NCBI GenBank assembly: GCA_016650295.1
Contig: JAENWA010000040.1
Location: 1-43,741 of the forward strand
Length of the DNA: 43,741 nucleotides
Source of the DNA: Desulfuromonadales bacterium
Lineage (GTDB): Bacteria; Desulfobacterota; Desulfuromonadia; Geobacterales; Pseudopelobacteraceae
Direction: 5' to 3'
The stretch's first letter is position 1, and each line of letters begins with the position of its first letter. The notes under the pieces are model-generated. The model was not told where the DNA came from. It searched no databases and worked only from the letters and a program-made list of their open reading frames with translations. Of the stretch, positions 1 through 8,145 are shown one piece after another. Both the position numbers and the translations under genes were made by a program.

Positions 1-127
1 GGAGCAGGAAGTAGTAGGCACTGGAGAAGATCCACCAGCCGAAAAGAAAAGCCTGTTTTTTGTGATGAAGTTCTACGAATTTCGGGTTTTTTGCAATTGC
101 CGCCCAGTCATACTGTTTTTCTGCCAT
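1..127 (-). CDS. DUF485 family membrane protein, N-terminal part (runs off window start)
   Basis: The visible 42 codons read MAEKQYDWAAIAKNPKF, then VELHHKKQ, then a hydrophobic stretch FLFGWWIFSSAYYFLL that begins the first membrane helix. A short polar head with 'NPKF' followed by a TM ending in YYFLL is typical of DUF485 (YjcH-type) proteins. In that family these small inner-membrane proteins are usually encoded next to a sodium:solute symporter for acetate or similar monocarboxylates (ActP type). That symporter would lie beyond the window on this strand and is not seen. The start is set by an AGGAG ribosome site just upstream. The IclR gene lies 86 bp upstream on the same strand, which suggests local control of organic-acid uptake. 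Confidence 0.75.
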   Translation of the reverse strand, partial: MAEKQYDWAAIAKNPKFVELHHKKQAFLFGWWIFSSAYYFLL

Positions 128-213
128 GAGTTACTCCTTTCTAATAGATGTTCGTTGTACAGCACAATGTTAACTCGGTTTCAAGCCTCCTTTCCAAATA
201 GTGTCAGCACGAT

Positions 214-990
214 TTAAGCAGGTATTTTTGCGTAACCGAATTTCATGGAGAGGATCTCGGCACTCTCCTGCATGGAAGGTATGATCTCCAACTCAAGCCG
301 TTCCTGAAGCATGCGGAATGATGGAGCCAGCATTGTCAACGCCCCCACGACCTTGCCGGCATAATCCTTGATGGCGACAGCCACTGCGCAGACCCCTTCG
401 CCAAGACCGCCAAAGTCAACAGCCACGCCGGACTGTCGGATGTCACGCAGTTCCGTCTCAAGTTTTTTAACATCCGGAATGCCGTTCAGACGTGACCTGC
501 GTTTGCCAAGGCGTTCAATCATGTCGGTCGAACTCATGGCCTTGATGGCCTTGCCGGCGGCGTTGGTAAAGAAGGGAAAACGTCTGCCGACCATGGCGGT
601 GGTCTTTATCTGCTGGAATGAATCGACCATATCCAGGAAAAGAACCTCGTCATTATTCATGACGGTGATATAGACCGCTTCATCGTGTTTTCGCGCAAGC
701 TCCTCCAAAACCGGATGAGCCAGTCTGATAAGACTGGCACTATTCAGGATATGCTGCGCCATTTCAAATGCATAAATACCGAGACGGAATGTGCCGGTAG
801 CTTCGTCTCGCTCGACAAGCCCTTTGTCTTCAAGTGTCGCCAGAAGTCTGAACATCTTGTTCCTGCTCAGGTCAAGCTTGTTGGCCAGGAGCGGTATTGT
901 TACCACCGAGTCTTCCGTAGCCAAGACCTCCAGAAGGTCGAACGCCTTGAGAACTGATTGGACTGAATAGGTGCCTCTTTCTCTGTCCAT
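214..990 (-). CDS. IclR-family transcriptional regulator
   Basis: A 258-aa protein of normal IclR length. Residues about 8-65 form a winged helix-turn-helix (SVQSVLKAFDLLEVL, then LANKLDLSRNKMFRLLATLEDKGLV). Residues about 75-250 form the IclR effector domain, including GKAIKAM and a late AVAVAIKDYAGKVVGALT segment. The family binds small organic acids and represses or activates neighbouring catabolic or transport genes. A GTG at 996 would extend the frame by two codons, but it sits inside the GGAG ribosome site (996-999), so ATG at 990 is preferred. A 28-bp near-perfect palindrome at 1021-1048 lies just upstream and suggests autoregulation. The likely target is the DUF485/transporter unit downstream; the ligand cannot be told from the sequence. 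Confidence 0.9.
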   Translation of the reverse strand: MDRERGTYSVQSVLKAFDLLEVLATEDSVVTIPLLANKLDLSRNKMFRLLATLEDKGLVERDEATGTFRLGIYAFEMAQHILNSASLIRLAHPVLEELARKHDEAVYITVMNNDEVLFLDMVDSFQQIKTTAMVGRRFPFFTNAAGKAIKAMSSTDMIERLGKRRSRLNGIPDVKKLETELRDIRQSGVAVDFGGLGEGVCAVAVAIKDYAGKVVGALTMLAPSFRMLQERLELEIIPSMQESAEILSMKFGYAKIPA

Positions 991-1020
991 GTGCACTCCG
1001 TGTTTGATTCGTATACAATA

Positions 1021-1048
1021 ATAACATATGTTTTAAAACAGATGTTAT
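1021..1048. promoter_or_regulatory. 28-bp palindromic operator candidate upstream of the IclR gene
   Basis: ATAACAT, one base, TGTTTTAAAACA, one base, ATGTTAT: the whole 28 bp is its own reverse complement except for the a/g pair flanking the core. It ends 31 bp before the IclR start codon. IclR proteins bind short palindromes as dimers or tetramers, so this is the best candidate site for autoregulation. Binding itself is inferred. Confidence 0.6.
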
Positions 1049-1634
1049 CCTATTTTTGACTTTTGTAATACAACGTTATAAATACGTCAACATCTTTTTT
1101 ATATAAAAAAAATGTAATAAAATAACTAAGTAATATTGACATGTTGAAAAAAAAAATGCGTGGATTAAAATTTAATTCAATGCACTATCAAAATGTAACC
1201 GATGTTTTATTTGCCTTGTAAAAAGTGCCTTCCGATTCCTGTTGCAGATTCCGGTGCGTTCATGATGAACGTCGCACTGTTTTGATATTGTGCTGAAATT
1301 GTTATAGTGCAGTTGCAGCAATTCGGGAGGCGAAACATCTATGTGAGTGTATTCATTGAATTGTTGTAAAACAACGGATGCGACAGGACTTCCTGCGGAG
1401 TTCTTGTTACGATCCGCTTGCTGTAACAGCCAGTAGCGGATTAGAATGTGCAGCTTGAGTGGCGAGAGCGGCAAAAAAACTATTGCGACAGTAAGTGCTT
1501 CGCGAGTAGTATTCACGCTGAACAATCAGGTGGTTACCTGAGTGGTTATCGAATCTGTACGATGTCCCGGTGCGCACTTCCCTCTATTCAGCCGGACCGC
1601 TGCTGCCGATCCGCTTCCTTTGGCGAGACTCCCC
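1049..1634. other. Non-coding divergent intergenic region
   Basis: AT-rich spacer between the divergent IclR and kinase genes. The open frames here have no ribosome site or recognisable product. One perfect inverted repeat, CGTTCAT-G-ATGAACG, lies at 1257-1271 and could be an operator. No sigma-54 motif with correct spacing was found. Confidence 0.5.
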
Positions 1635-3818
1635 ATGAATCTGTCCCGAAAAATAGTCCTTGTGATTGTCAGCACATTCATTGCGCTGGTATTCATTGTT
1701 GCTGTCCTGTCCGATGCGATTCTGCTTAACAGTTTTCGCCAACTGGAGAAAAACAACATCCTGAGCCATATCCGGCAGGTGTATAATCAGATCCAAAACA
1801 GGCTGGAGCAGAATGATGTAACTGCCAGAGATTTTGTTATCAATATTGTTGAACAGCTTCACACCGGGCAGAAGCTCACGGCTGTCGATCGACGATATTT
1901 CAGTGAATACAATCTGAAGCTGCACCAGATCGACCTGGCGGCGATTTACGATGCTGATGGACAGTTCGTGGCCATGCGAAGAATTGACAGCGAAACAGGG
2001 ACGTATTGCGCAGTTAATGGAGCTCAACGAAAAGCTATTGATACCCTGGTACGTGGTTCACGTGATGCTGGCGGTAGATTTCTTCGCGGGATTGCGGAGG
2101 TAGATGGCGAGCCGTTCATGGTTTCATTGAAACCGTTTGCAGCTTTGGACGGCTCGTCACGAGGAACACTGGTTGTGGGGTGTTTTCTGGACAGGGTGGA
2201 GATGGAACGAATCACCAAATTGACCGGATTCGCAGCCACTCTGACCAGTATACATTCAGATCAACTTACTCCCGATCTGACACAGGCGGATTCCGAGCTT
2301 GCAAGTACAGGCGGGTTCGTAACGAAAGTTCTGGATGATTTCTACGTGTCGGGGTATGCCTACCTCAAAGATGTCCATGGTCAACCATCCTTTATCGTTA
2401 AAATTTCGGATCAACGCCTCCTGTTCCAGCAGGGTAAAACCAGCATCTATTACATACTGCTGGTTCTGGTGGTTTGCGGTGCGATTTTCTGTTGTGTCAT
2501 GCTGCTGTTTATTCGTGCCGCCGTGCTGAAACGGCTTGCGTCTCTCGGTGCGACGGTAGGAAATATCAGTCGGAACAGTGATATCTCTTCAAGGCTTGAA
2601 GTCAACGGCGAAGATGAGTTGGAAGGACTGGCCGAATCCATCAATAACATGCTTGAATCGCTTGAATCAGCAGAGAGATCTCTCAAGGAGAGCGAAGAGC
2701 GTTATCGTAGCCTGTTCGAGAGGGCGCCGGATTCTATTATGATCCTGGGTACCGAGGATGCCGAGGCCGGCTGCATTGTGGCCGCCAACTGCGCGGCGGC
2801 TGTACAACACGGTTATAGCGTGGATGAGCTCTGTGCACTCAAAATAATTGACCTCAACACGCCGGAATCTAATCTTGTTGCCGGTGATATCATGGAAAGG
2901 GTTGCGGAAGGTGAGTGGCTTACCACGGAGCTTTGGCACTATAAAAAAGACGGCTCACAATTTCCCATTGAAACACATGCCGGGCCACTCAAGATACAGG
3001 GGCGCACCTATATCCTCAAGTTTGACCGCGACATAACCGTCCGCAAGTTTGCCGAAGAAAGTGACCGGATGTATCTGGATCAGATCCGCCAGCTGAATGA
3101 GGAGCTTGAACGCCAGGCTGCCGATCTGGAGCTTGCCAACAGGGAACTTGAAACATTCAATTATTCGGTTTCTCACGATATGCGTGGCCCGTTGACCCTG
3201 ATTTCAGGATATTGTCAGCTGTTGCTGGATGATGCGGCCGGTTTGGATCCTCAGGCCAGGGCATATCTTTCAAGAATATACGAATCCTGCAGATGGCTTG
3301 ACGTCATGATTGATACCATGCTCAAACTTGCACAACTGACCCGGGCCGACTTCTCACCGGAGCAGGTCAATCTGACAGCCATCTGTGAAGAACAGCTGGA
3401 CAGCCTGCGCCGGGCGGAACCTGGAAAAACTTTTGACGTACTGGTCGCACAGGATGTGATGGTTCTCGGAGACAGGAGCCTGCTGAAGATACTGGTGGCC
3501 AACCTCGTCAATAATGCCTGGAAATACAGCGTCCGGAGCGAGCAGGCCCGTATTGAATTCGGCGTCAAAACGAATGATGTCGTTCCGGTCTATTTTGTTC
3601 GCGATAACGGCGTCGGTTTTGACATGAAGGATGCCGACAAGCTTTTCCGGGTTTTTACCCGTCTGCACGACCCTACCCAATTCGGCGGTAACGGTATTGG
3701 ACTGGCCACGGTCCAGCGCATCATCAACCGTCACGGCGGCCGAGTCTGGGCAGAAGGCGAAGCGGGCAAGGGCGCTACCTTTTTCTTTACGCTTGCGCCG
3801 GACGTTCGGAATGCTTAA
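1635..3818 (+). CDS. Membrane sensor histidine kinase (CHASE4-like, HAMP, PAS, HisKA, HATPase)
   Basis: A 727-aa kinase if the start is ATG 1635, which puts TM1 at residues 7-27 (IVLVIVSTFIALVFIVAVL). The open frame extends 31 codons further upstream, but that part is not signal-like; the ribosome site at 1635 is weak (GGCGAG). Residues about 30-265 form an extracytoplasmic sensor resembling CHASE4 (helical start with RQVYNQIQNRLEQNDV). TM2 lies at about 270-292, followed by a HAMP domain, a PAS domain (RYRSLFERAPDSIMI) and a coiled linker. The HisKA H-box is SVSHDMRGPLT with the phospho-His near residue 514. The ATPase carries NLVNNAWKYS, DNGVGFD and GNGIGLA. No response regulator is adjacent, so it is an orphan kinase with unknown ligand and partner. 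Confidence 0.9.
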   Translation: MNLSRKIVLVIVSTFIALVFIVAVLSDAILLNSFRQLEKNNILSHIRQVYNQIQNRLEQNDVTARDFVINIVEQLHTGQKLTAVDRRYFSEYNLKLHQIDLAAIYDADGQFVAMRRIDSETGTYCAVNGAQRKAIDTLVRGSRDAGGRFLRGIAEVDGEPFMVSLKPFAALDGSSRGTLVVGCFLDRVEMERITKLTGFAATLTSIHSDQLTPDLTQADSELASTGGFVTKVLDDFYVSGYAYLKDVHGQPSFIVKISDQRLLFQQGKTSIYYILLVLVVCGAIFCCVMLLFIRAAVLKRLASLGATVGNISRNSDISSRLEVNGEDELEGLAESINNMLESLESAERSLKESEERYRSLFERAPDSIMILGTEDAEAGCIVAANCAAAVQHGYSVDELCALKIIDLNTPESNLVAGDIMERVAEGEWLTTELWHYKKDGSQFPIETHAGPLKIQGRTYILKFDRDITVRKFAEESDRMYLDQIRQLNEELERQAADLELANRELETFNYSVSHDMRGPLTLISGYCQLLLDDAAGLDPQARAYLSRIYESCRWLDVMIDTMLKLAQLTRADFSPEQVNLTAICEEQLDSLRRAEPGKTFDVLVAQDVMVLGDRSLLKILVANLVNNAWKYSVRSEQARIEFGVKTNDVVPVYFVRDNGVGFDMKDADKLFRVFTRLHDPTQFGGNGIGLATVQRIINRHGGRVWAEGEAGKGATFFFTLAPDVRNA

Positions 3819-3902
3819 AAGTTTTGTGACTTGAATTGTTACATTTTACCAGGATGTTTATTAGACCCCTGTCGGGGAAACAATCATTGAGGAGGAACCA
3901 TT

Positions 3903-5039
3903 ATGGGATTGTGGGACATGTTGAAAGCCGAGCTGATTGACATTGTCCAGTGGCTGGATGACACCAATGACACGCTGGTATACCGGTTTGAACGCTATGG
4001 TAACGAGATCAAGTACAATGCCAAGCTGGTGGTACGTGAAGGACAGATGGCGGCTTTTATCAACGAAGGTCAGCTGGCGGACGTGTTCAAACCGGGTACC
4101 TATACCCTGACGACCCGGAACCTGCCGATCCTGGCGACCCTCAAGGGATGGACGTACGGCTTTGAAAGCCCGTTCAAGGCCGAGGTCTATTTTTGCTCCA
4201 CCCGCCAGTTTACCAATCTGAAATGGGGTACACCCGGCCCGATTACCATGCGCGATCCCGAGTTCGGCGCCGTGCGGGTGACAGCCTTCGGGCTCTACTC
4301 CATCAAGATCAAGGATCCGGCGGTTTTCATCCGCGAGATTGTTGGTACTGACGGCAATTTTACTACCGATGGTATTCAGGACAACCTGCGCGGCAAGATC
4401 GGCACCCGTATCAAGGAGGTCATGCCGGACGCCGGCATCCCGATTATCGACCTGGAGAGCAAGGTCGTCCAACTTGGTGAGACCCTGAGAACCAGGATCT
4501 CACCGGCGATTGAAGCCCTGGGGCTTGATCTCACGGAGGTTCAGGTCCAGGACATCGGTCTGCCGGAAGAGGTGGAGCGTGCCATTGACAAGGCCGGCGC
4601 CATGCGCGCCATCGGCAATATGCAGATGTACACCCAATATGAGACCGCCAATTCCATCAACGATGCTGCCAATAATCCCGGCGGGCTGGCCGCGGCCGGT
4701 GTTGGGGTCGGCATGGGGTTAGGCATGGGCAGCCAGATGGCCGGTGCCATGGGCGGCATGTTTGCCGGACAGGCCCAGCCGCAGATGCAGCCCGGTATCG
4801 GCGGCGCTCCGCTGACTCCGCCCCCCTTGCCGCCGCAGGTTCAGCTTTTTGTTGCCGTCAACGGTCAGCAGACCGGTCCCTTCGATATGGCAGTTTTGCA
4901 GCAGATGGCCCAGTCCGGTCAATTGACCCGCGACAGCCTGGTGTGGAAACAGGGCATGGCCTCCTGGAGTGCCGCGTCATCAGTGGAGGAGCTGGCGTCC
5001 GTATTCGGCTCCGTGCCGCCTTCACTGCCGCCGGCATAA
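3903..5039 (+). CDS. SPFH/YdjI-type protein with C-terminal GYF_2-like domain
   Basis: A 378-aa protein starting MGLWDMLKAELIDIVQWLDD behind a strong GGAGGA site. Residues about 1-290 match the SPFH-like 'virion core protein/YdjI' family: an N-terminal FERYGNEIKYNAKLVVREGQMAAFINEGQ segment split around residue 40, a GTYTLTTRNLPIL turn and the DIGLPEEVERAIDKAGAM segment typical of SPFH coils. A Gly/Met-rich linker (GVGVGMGLGMGSQMAGAMGG) leads to a GYF_2-like domain from about residue 315 (GPFDMAVLQQMAQSGQLT, VWKQGMASW). These proteins are thought to scaffold membrane or stress complexes; the exact role is unknown. The gene stands alone between two intergenic regions. Confidence 0.8.
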   Translation: MGLWDMLKAELIDIVQWLDDTNDTLVYRFERYGNEIKYNAKLVVREGQMAAFINEGQLADVFKPGTYTLTTRNLPILATLKGWTYGFESPFKAEVYFCSTRQFTNLKWGTPGPITMRDPEFGAVRVTAFGLYSIKIKDPAVFIREIVGTDGNFTTDGIQDNLRGKIGTRIKEVMPDAGIPIIDLESKVVQLGETLRTRISPAIEALGLDLTEVQVQDIGLPEEVERAIDKAGAMRAIGNMQMYTQYETANSINDAANNPGGLAAAGVGVGMGLGMGSQMAGAMGGMFAGQAQPQMQPGIGGAPLTPPPLPPQVQLFVAVNGQQTGPFDMAVLQQMAQSGQLTRDSLVWKQGMASWSAASSVEELASVFGSVPPSLPPA

Positions 5040-5474
5040 ATCCTGTCTAAGAGAGAGAGAGACGGCTTCCGAATTTAATTTTCGTCCACTGAGGTTGTAC
5101 GGATTACCATAAACCCCGCAGATACTTAAAGAGGAACCAATCCCTCGTTATTCAAATTGCGGGAGATCAGTGCTAATAAGTTCCTTTTATGAGAAGCTGA
5201 AAGTGGAGATGCGTCAATGGATTACTCGCAGAGTTTTCAGAGGCACCTGCCGACAGCAGTAACATCTGTATATTCGGCATATACATCCCCTTGACGACCA
5301 ATTCGCACGTGTGCCGCCGCATTGTTACAGCGTTTCCGCATCCGAACGACTCCCGTTCTGCCCTGTTGCTGTATATGACCCTTATACTGCATATCTTCGC
5401 AAAAAAAACGATTGCATGGCCATATGCTAACTAATATCAATGTGTTACCGTCAATTAATCTTACGGTAATTAAC
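5040..5474. other. Intergenic region with a possible RNA structure
   Basis: No credible gene. A GA-dinucleotide run follows the SPFH gene. At 5115-5163 CCCGCA can pair with TGCGGG, enclosing a GAGG/CCTC pair, so a nested hairpin is possible; it matches no RNA class I recognise. A GTATA-n7-TATAC repeat lies at 5371-5387, about 90 bp ahead of the sigma-54 promoter. Confidence 0.35.
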
Positions 5475-5490
5475 TGGCATATCATTTGCT
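5475..5490 (+). promoter_or_regulatory. Sigma-54 (RpoN) promoter
   Basis: TGGCAT-ATCAT-TTGCT has GG and GC exactly ten bases apart, matching the -24/-12 consensus TGGCAC-N5-TTGC. It lies 73 bp before the start codon of the first small membrane protein. A sigma-54 promoter requires an NtrC-type activator; two are encoded between 10.3 and 15.6 kb. Confidence 0.75.
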
Positions 5491-5563
5491 AACATAAAAA
5501 CATACTCACGAATTAAATCCACTAGAAAACGGTGGCTGAGATGCACCATGAAAGGAAATAGTT

Positions 5564-5791
5564 ATGAAAACCGTGTTTGCAATTGTCTTGTCACTCTTGA
5601 TCACTGCCGCGCAGGCATTGGCGTCGGTTGGCGGCAGCGAAGGCGAAGGAGTGGGGCTGCTGGCCATGTTCTTTATTGCTTTCAGCAGTTTGATCGTCAT
5701 ATTCCAACTCGTTCCCGGTATCAGACTCTTCTTAGGCATGCTCAAAGGCCTGTTTTCATCAGCTGAGAAAATACCTGTCGATGTAAAGTAA
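5564..5791 (+). CDS. Small membrane protein with QxxP motif (type B, copy 1)
   Basis: 75 aa behind GAAAGGAAATAGTT. Residues 1-20 look like a cleavable signal (MKTVFAIVLSLLITAAQALA, with ALA before the cut). A short Gly/Glu-rich loop (VGGSEGEGVG) follows, then one membrane helix with FIAFSSLIVIFQLVPGIRLF and LGMLKG, then a short polar tail. It shares the pattern Q-x-[IV]-P and a final K-G with six other small proteins in the window. It heads a sigma-54 transcript with 5861-6112 and 6171-6497. I know no function; the link with the cytochrome operons suggests a small subunit or assembly factor, which is inference. Confidence 0.8.
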   Translation: MKTVFAIVLSLLITAAQALASVGGSEGEGVGLLAMFFIAFSSLIVIFQLVPGIRLFLGMLKGLFSSAEKIPVDVK

Positions 5792-5860
5792 AATGAAGTC
5801 TTTGCCGGACGCTTTGAATGAATTGACATAAGCAAATATCACACAACAAAGGAGACTACC

Positions 5861-6112
5861 ATGAACGCGAAACAATCTTTGACAGCGGTATGCAGCGCAG
5901 TTGCCCTTGGTCTTGTAACCAGCACCACAGCTCTAGCTTCATCGGGTGCAACTAACAAGGTTTTTGTAAGCGGCCCACTGATCCTGCTCTTCCTCGGTTT
6001 TTGCGCCCTGGTAGTGGTTATTCAGTGCATCCCGGCGATTATTATGCTCTACGGCATGATCAAAGGGACTATTTCTGTAGTGAAGGATGAAATGGCGGAA
6101 GTGAAAAAATAG
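5861..6112 (+). CDS. Small membrane protein with QxxP motif (type A, copy 1)
   Basis: 83 aa, ribosome site AGGAGACTACC. Predicted signal peptide of about 27 residues (…STTALA|SSGATN), then a conserved loop NKVFVSGPL and a helix LLFLGFCALVVVIQCIPAII, followed by MLYGMIKG and a charged tail DEMAEVKK. Two further copies in the window (7367-7618 and 20367-20621) share residues about 26-69 almost without change, while the ends differ. Cys in 'FCAL' and 'QCIP' are retained in all three. Second gene of the sigma-54 transcript starting near 5500. Function unknown; the location next to cytochrome complexes suggests a membrane accessory subunit. Confidence 0.82.
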   Translation: MNAKQSLTAVCSAVALGLVTSTTALASSGATNKVFVSGPLILLFLGFCALVVVIQCIPAIIMLYGMIKGTISVVKDEMAEVKK

Positions 6113-6170
6113 AACCGTGAACAAGCTGGGTTCAGTGTAAAGCCTGTCTATGAATTAATAGGAGATTGCG

Positions 6171-6497
6171 GTGGCACAAGACAATTCTGACAATCCATCA
6201 GCCTACGGTCTAATGCTTGTCATAATACGAAGGCGTAGGTGGTATTTGTGGGGATTGGTTTTAATATACATGCCCGTAACAGTATCAACACTACAAATGA
6301 CGAAATCCTACAATGCTGCCGGCATTGTAATCTTAATCTGGATTATGCTGCTTTGTATTGTCGTAACGCTGACAGCCATAGTAAAATGTCCAAGATGTGG
6401 CAACAATTTTCATATGCGTAACTCTACCCTTACGTACCATCGAACATGCCGCTTTTGTGGACTTCATCTTTGTGCAGACAAGCATTTCACAAAATAA
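6171..6497 (+). CDS. Two-TM protein with C-terminal zinc ribbon (copy 1)
   Basis: 108 aa, GTG start with GGAG six bases upstream. An N-terminal basic patch (IIRRRRWY) precedes two membrane helices (LWGLVLIYMPVTVSTL and GIVILIWIMLLCIVVTLTAIV). The tail carries two CxxC pairs, CPRCGNNFHM and CRFCGLHLC, as in a zinc ribbon facing the cytoplasm. The inverted gene at 7789-8106 has the same order: RRRR, two TMs, KCPRCGN-FH, KCLHCQLH. Third gene of the first small-gene module, followed by a terminator at 6583. Function unknown; a metal or redox sensing role is only a guess. Confidence 0.72.
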   Translation: MAQDNSDNPSAYGLMLVIIRRRRWYLWGLVLIYMPVTVSTLQMTKSYNAAGIVILIWIMLLCIVVTLTAIVKCPRCGNNFHMRNSTLTYHRTCRFCGLHLCADKHFTK

Positions 6498-6545
6498 AGG
6501 CGTTTGACATGTAATAATAATTTAACTGTACTGAAAACAACGATT

Positions 6546-6614
6546 AGACTCTGTACAGAAAATGAACAGAGTCTATACAGACAAAACCACGGCTATTTTG
6601 ACGTGGTTTTTTTT
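6546..6614 (+). terminator. Tandem stem-loops ending in a rho-independent terminator
   Basis: First stem AGACTCTGT (6546-6554) pairs with ACAGAGTCT (6566-6574). The second, AAAACCACG (6583-6591), pairs with CGTGGTTTT (6602-6610) and runs into a T tract. It ends the first small-gene transcript. Confidence 0.8.
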
Positions 6615-7017
6615 CGTGATAATCTTTTCTATCCTGCCTGCATGCCGTGAGAACCCCTTATAACGAGTTATATACCAGCCTGGTAACCGCTGAACTTCAC
6701 AGCAGCTATGTGCCGGCTGTATGGGTGTGGTTGAGTCAATGATGAAGTAAATGATCTGTAGAAAATAGTGTAAATTGTTATAGCGGAAGAGACCACGACT
6801 ACGGGTATAATAATTTAATACATTCCGGATCTTCGTGTAAGAATACGTAACGTATTGTAATTTTTTAAATTATTAACTTTTTACACAATAGTAGTATTGT
6901 TTTTTCATACATTCGGCGGTATTATTTTACTGGAATTTCTTGCTGGCGGCACGAGGCTATAAAATATTATGTTCAATATCAATTAGTTATGATGTAGGTG
7001 TATTTATATTTTCTGTT
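6615..7017. other. Intergenic region with a candidate activator site
   Basis: No gene seen in about 400 AT-rich bases. A perfect inverted repeat AATACGT-A-ACGTATT lies at 6842-6856, about 165 bp before the next sigma-54 promoter, a distance typical of NtrC-type enhancer sites. Confidence 0.4.
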
Positions 7018-7033
7018 TGGCACATGCAATGCA
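7018..7033 (+). promoter_or_regulatory. Sigma-54 (RpoN) promoter
   Basis: TGGCAC-ATGCA-ATGCA, with GG (7019-7020) and GC (7031-7032) separated by ten bases. The -24 half is full consensus; the -12 half has ATGC instead of TTGC. It is 56 bp before the second module's first start codon. Confidence 0.72.
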
Positions 7034-7088
7034 GATACAATTACAAAAGCAATTAATTTCCAGAGACCGAAAATAAAAGGAGGAAGTC

Positions 7089-7304
7089 ATGAAAGCACTC
7101 GCTACGATAATGGGAATCATCGCTCCGGCAACAGCATTTGCAGCATCAGGAGCCAGTGAAGAAGGCAGTGGAATTTTTGTCTGGATCTTCCTCGGTTTCT
7201 TCGCGGTGATAGTAGTCGGGCAGTTAATCCCGGCCGTCATGTTGATCACAGGACTTGTCAAAGGAATCACATCCAAATCCGAATCAAAAACTGAAGCAAA
7301 GTAG
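7089..7304 (+). CDS. Small membrane protein with QxxP motif (type B, copy 2)
   Basis: 71 aa behind a strong AAAGGAGGAAG site. Signal-like start (MKALATIMGIIAPATAFA, then ASGASEEGSG) and one helix IFLGFFAVIVVGQLIPAVML ending ITGLVKG, then a Lys/Ser-rich tail. It resembles the 5564 protein in length, Gly/Glu loop, Q-x-I-P and K-G, though overall identity is modest. First gene of the second sigma-54 small-gene transcript. Function unknown. Confidence 0.8.
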   Translation: MKALATIMGIIAPATAFAASGASEEGSGIFVWIFLGFFAVIVVGQLIPAVMLITGLVKGITSKSESKTEAK

Positions 7305-7366
7305 CACTGACCAGTTACGATTCGAACCGACTGACATATTCAAATAGTATAAAAAAGGAGACGACC

Positions 7367-7618
7367 ATGAACGCGAAAAAATCTTTGACAGCGGTATGCA
7401 GCGCAGTTGCCCTTAGTCTTGTAACCAGCACCGCAGCTCTTGCTTCATCGGGTGCAACTAACAAGGTTTTTGTAAGCGGCCCTCTGATCCTTCTCTTCCT
7501 CGGCTTTTGCGCATTGGTAGTGGTTATTCAGTGCATCCCGGCGATAATTATGCTCTATGGTATGGTCAAAGGGACTGTGTCTGTAGTAAAAGACGAAATT
7601 GCGGAAGCGAAAAAATAG
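7367..7618 (+). CDS. Small membrane protein with QxxP motif (type A, copy 2)
   Basis: 83 aa, differing from the 5861 copy at about seven positions (for example Q5K, G17S and MIKG to MVKG); even the ribosome site and first codons match. Same signal peptide, NKVFVSGPL loop and LLFLGFCALVVVIQCIPAII helix. It follows the type B gene by 62 bp and is followed by a terminator. The duplication appears recent in the ends and strongly conserved in the core. Function unknown. Confidence 0.82.
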   Translation: MNAKKSLTAVCSAVALSLVTSTAALASSGATNKVFVSGPLILLFLGFCALVVVIQCIPAIIMLYGMVKGTVSVVKDEIAEAKK

Positions 7619-7651
7619 AAAAAGAGGGATACATGAGATTTGAAGATATGT

Positions 7652-7683
7652 AAAAGGCCACCTCAGTCAGGGTGGCCTTTTTG
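7652..7683 (+). terminator. Rho-independent terminator
   Basis: AAAAGGCCACC and GGTGGCCTTTT form an 11-bp stem around a short loop, followed by further T residues. It closes the second small-gene transcript and, being A-flanked, may also serve the convergent gene at 7789. Confidence 0.85.
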
Positions 7684-7788
7684 TATTTTCAACGTCTGTG
7701 ATTACGGAGAATGGACAGAAATCAGCGTACGCCGGCAGCGAAGTGATCGAGAGTTGCTGTTGTCAGAAAACTAGCTCACATCCATTGA

Positions 7789-8106
7789 TTATGTGATTTT
7801 ATCGGTGGTTATATGAAGCTGACAATGGAGGCATTTGCGCAGAATGAGAAGAGACATTCCGTGTAGATGGAAATAGTTGCCGCACCTTGGACATTTGCTT
7901 AATGCGACCAGAAAAGTGACAAAAATCAAAATGACAACCCAGATGCCGAACACTGTTCCCATGGCTCTGTTAGTGGGCGAGATTTTATAGGTAATCAATA
8001 AGGCAGGTATGTATACAAGCATTGTTGCAAAAAAATATTTACGGCGTCTTCTTGTTTTTTGCAGGACGGTTACGTACGTCACCTGGTCGACCGGACTGTT
8101 ATCCAT
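7789..8106 (-). CDS. Two-TM protein with C-terminal zinc ribbon (copy 2, inverted)
   Basis: 105 aa, ATG 8106 with AGGTGGGA upstream. Basic KTRRRRKYF segment, two helices (FATMLVYIPALLITY and MGTVFGIWVVILIFVTFLVAL), then KCPRCGNYFHLH and KCLHCQLHI as two CxxC knuckles. It is a clear paralogue of 6171-6497, so the B-A-zinc-ribbon module is duplicated with this gene flipped to the other strand. It follows 8146-8382 by 39 bp and is probably co-transcribed with it. Function unknown. Confidence 0.72.
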   Translation of the reverse strand: MDNSPVDQVTYVTVLQKTRRRRKYFFATMLVYIPALLITYKISPTNRAMGTVFGIWVVILIFVTFLVALSKCPRCGNYFHLHGMSLLILRKCLHCQLHITTDKIT

Positions 8107-8145
8107 TCATTCCCACCTGCGGTTCCTTTGGATCTTCATGGCATT

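Noticed and set aside
1172-1525. 117-aa minus-strand open frame in the gap before the kinase
   Set aside because: Low-complexity composition, no ribosome site, no family resemblance.
3861-4472. 203-aa minus-strand open frame
   Set aside because: Antisense to the SPFH-type gene; no start signal.
5237-5485. 82-aa minus-strand open frame
   Set aside because: No start signal; it spans the promoter region of the first small-gene transcript.
5040-5563. Possible GEMM-type (cyclic dinucleotide) riboswitch, expected before some Geobacter cytochrome genes
   Set aside because: Conserved GEMM core sequences were not found here or before the other cytochrome operons.
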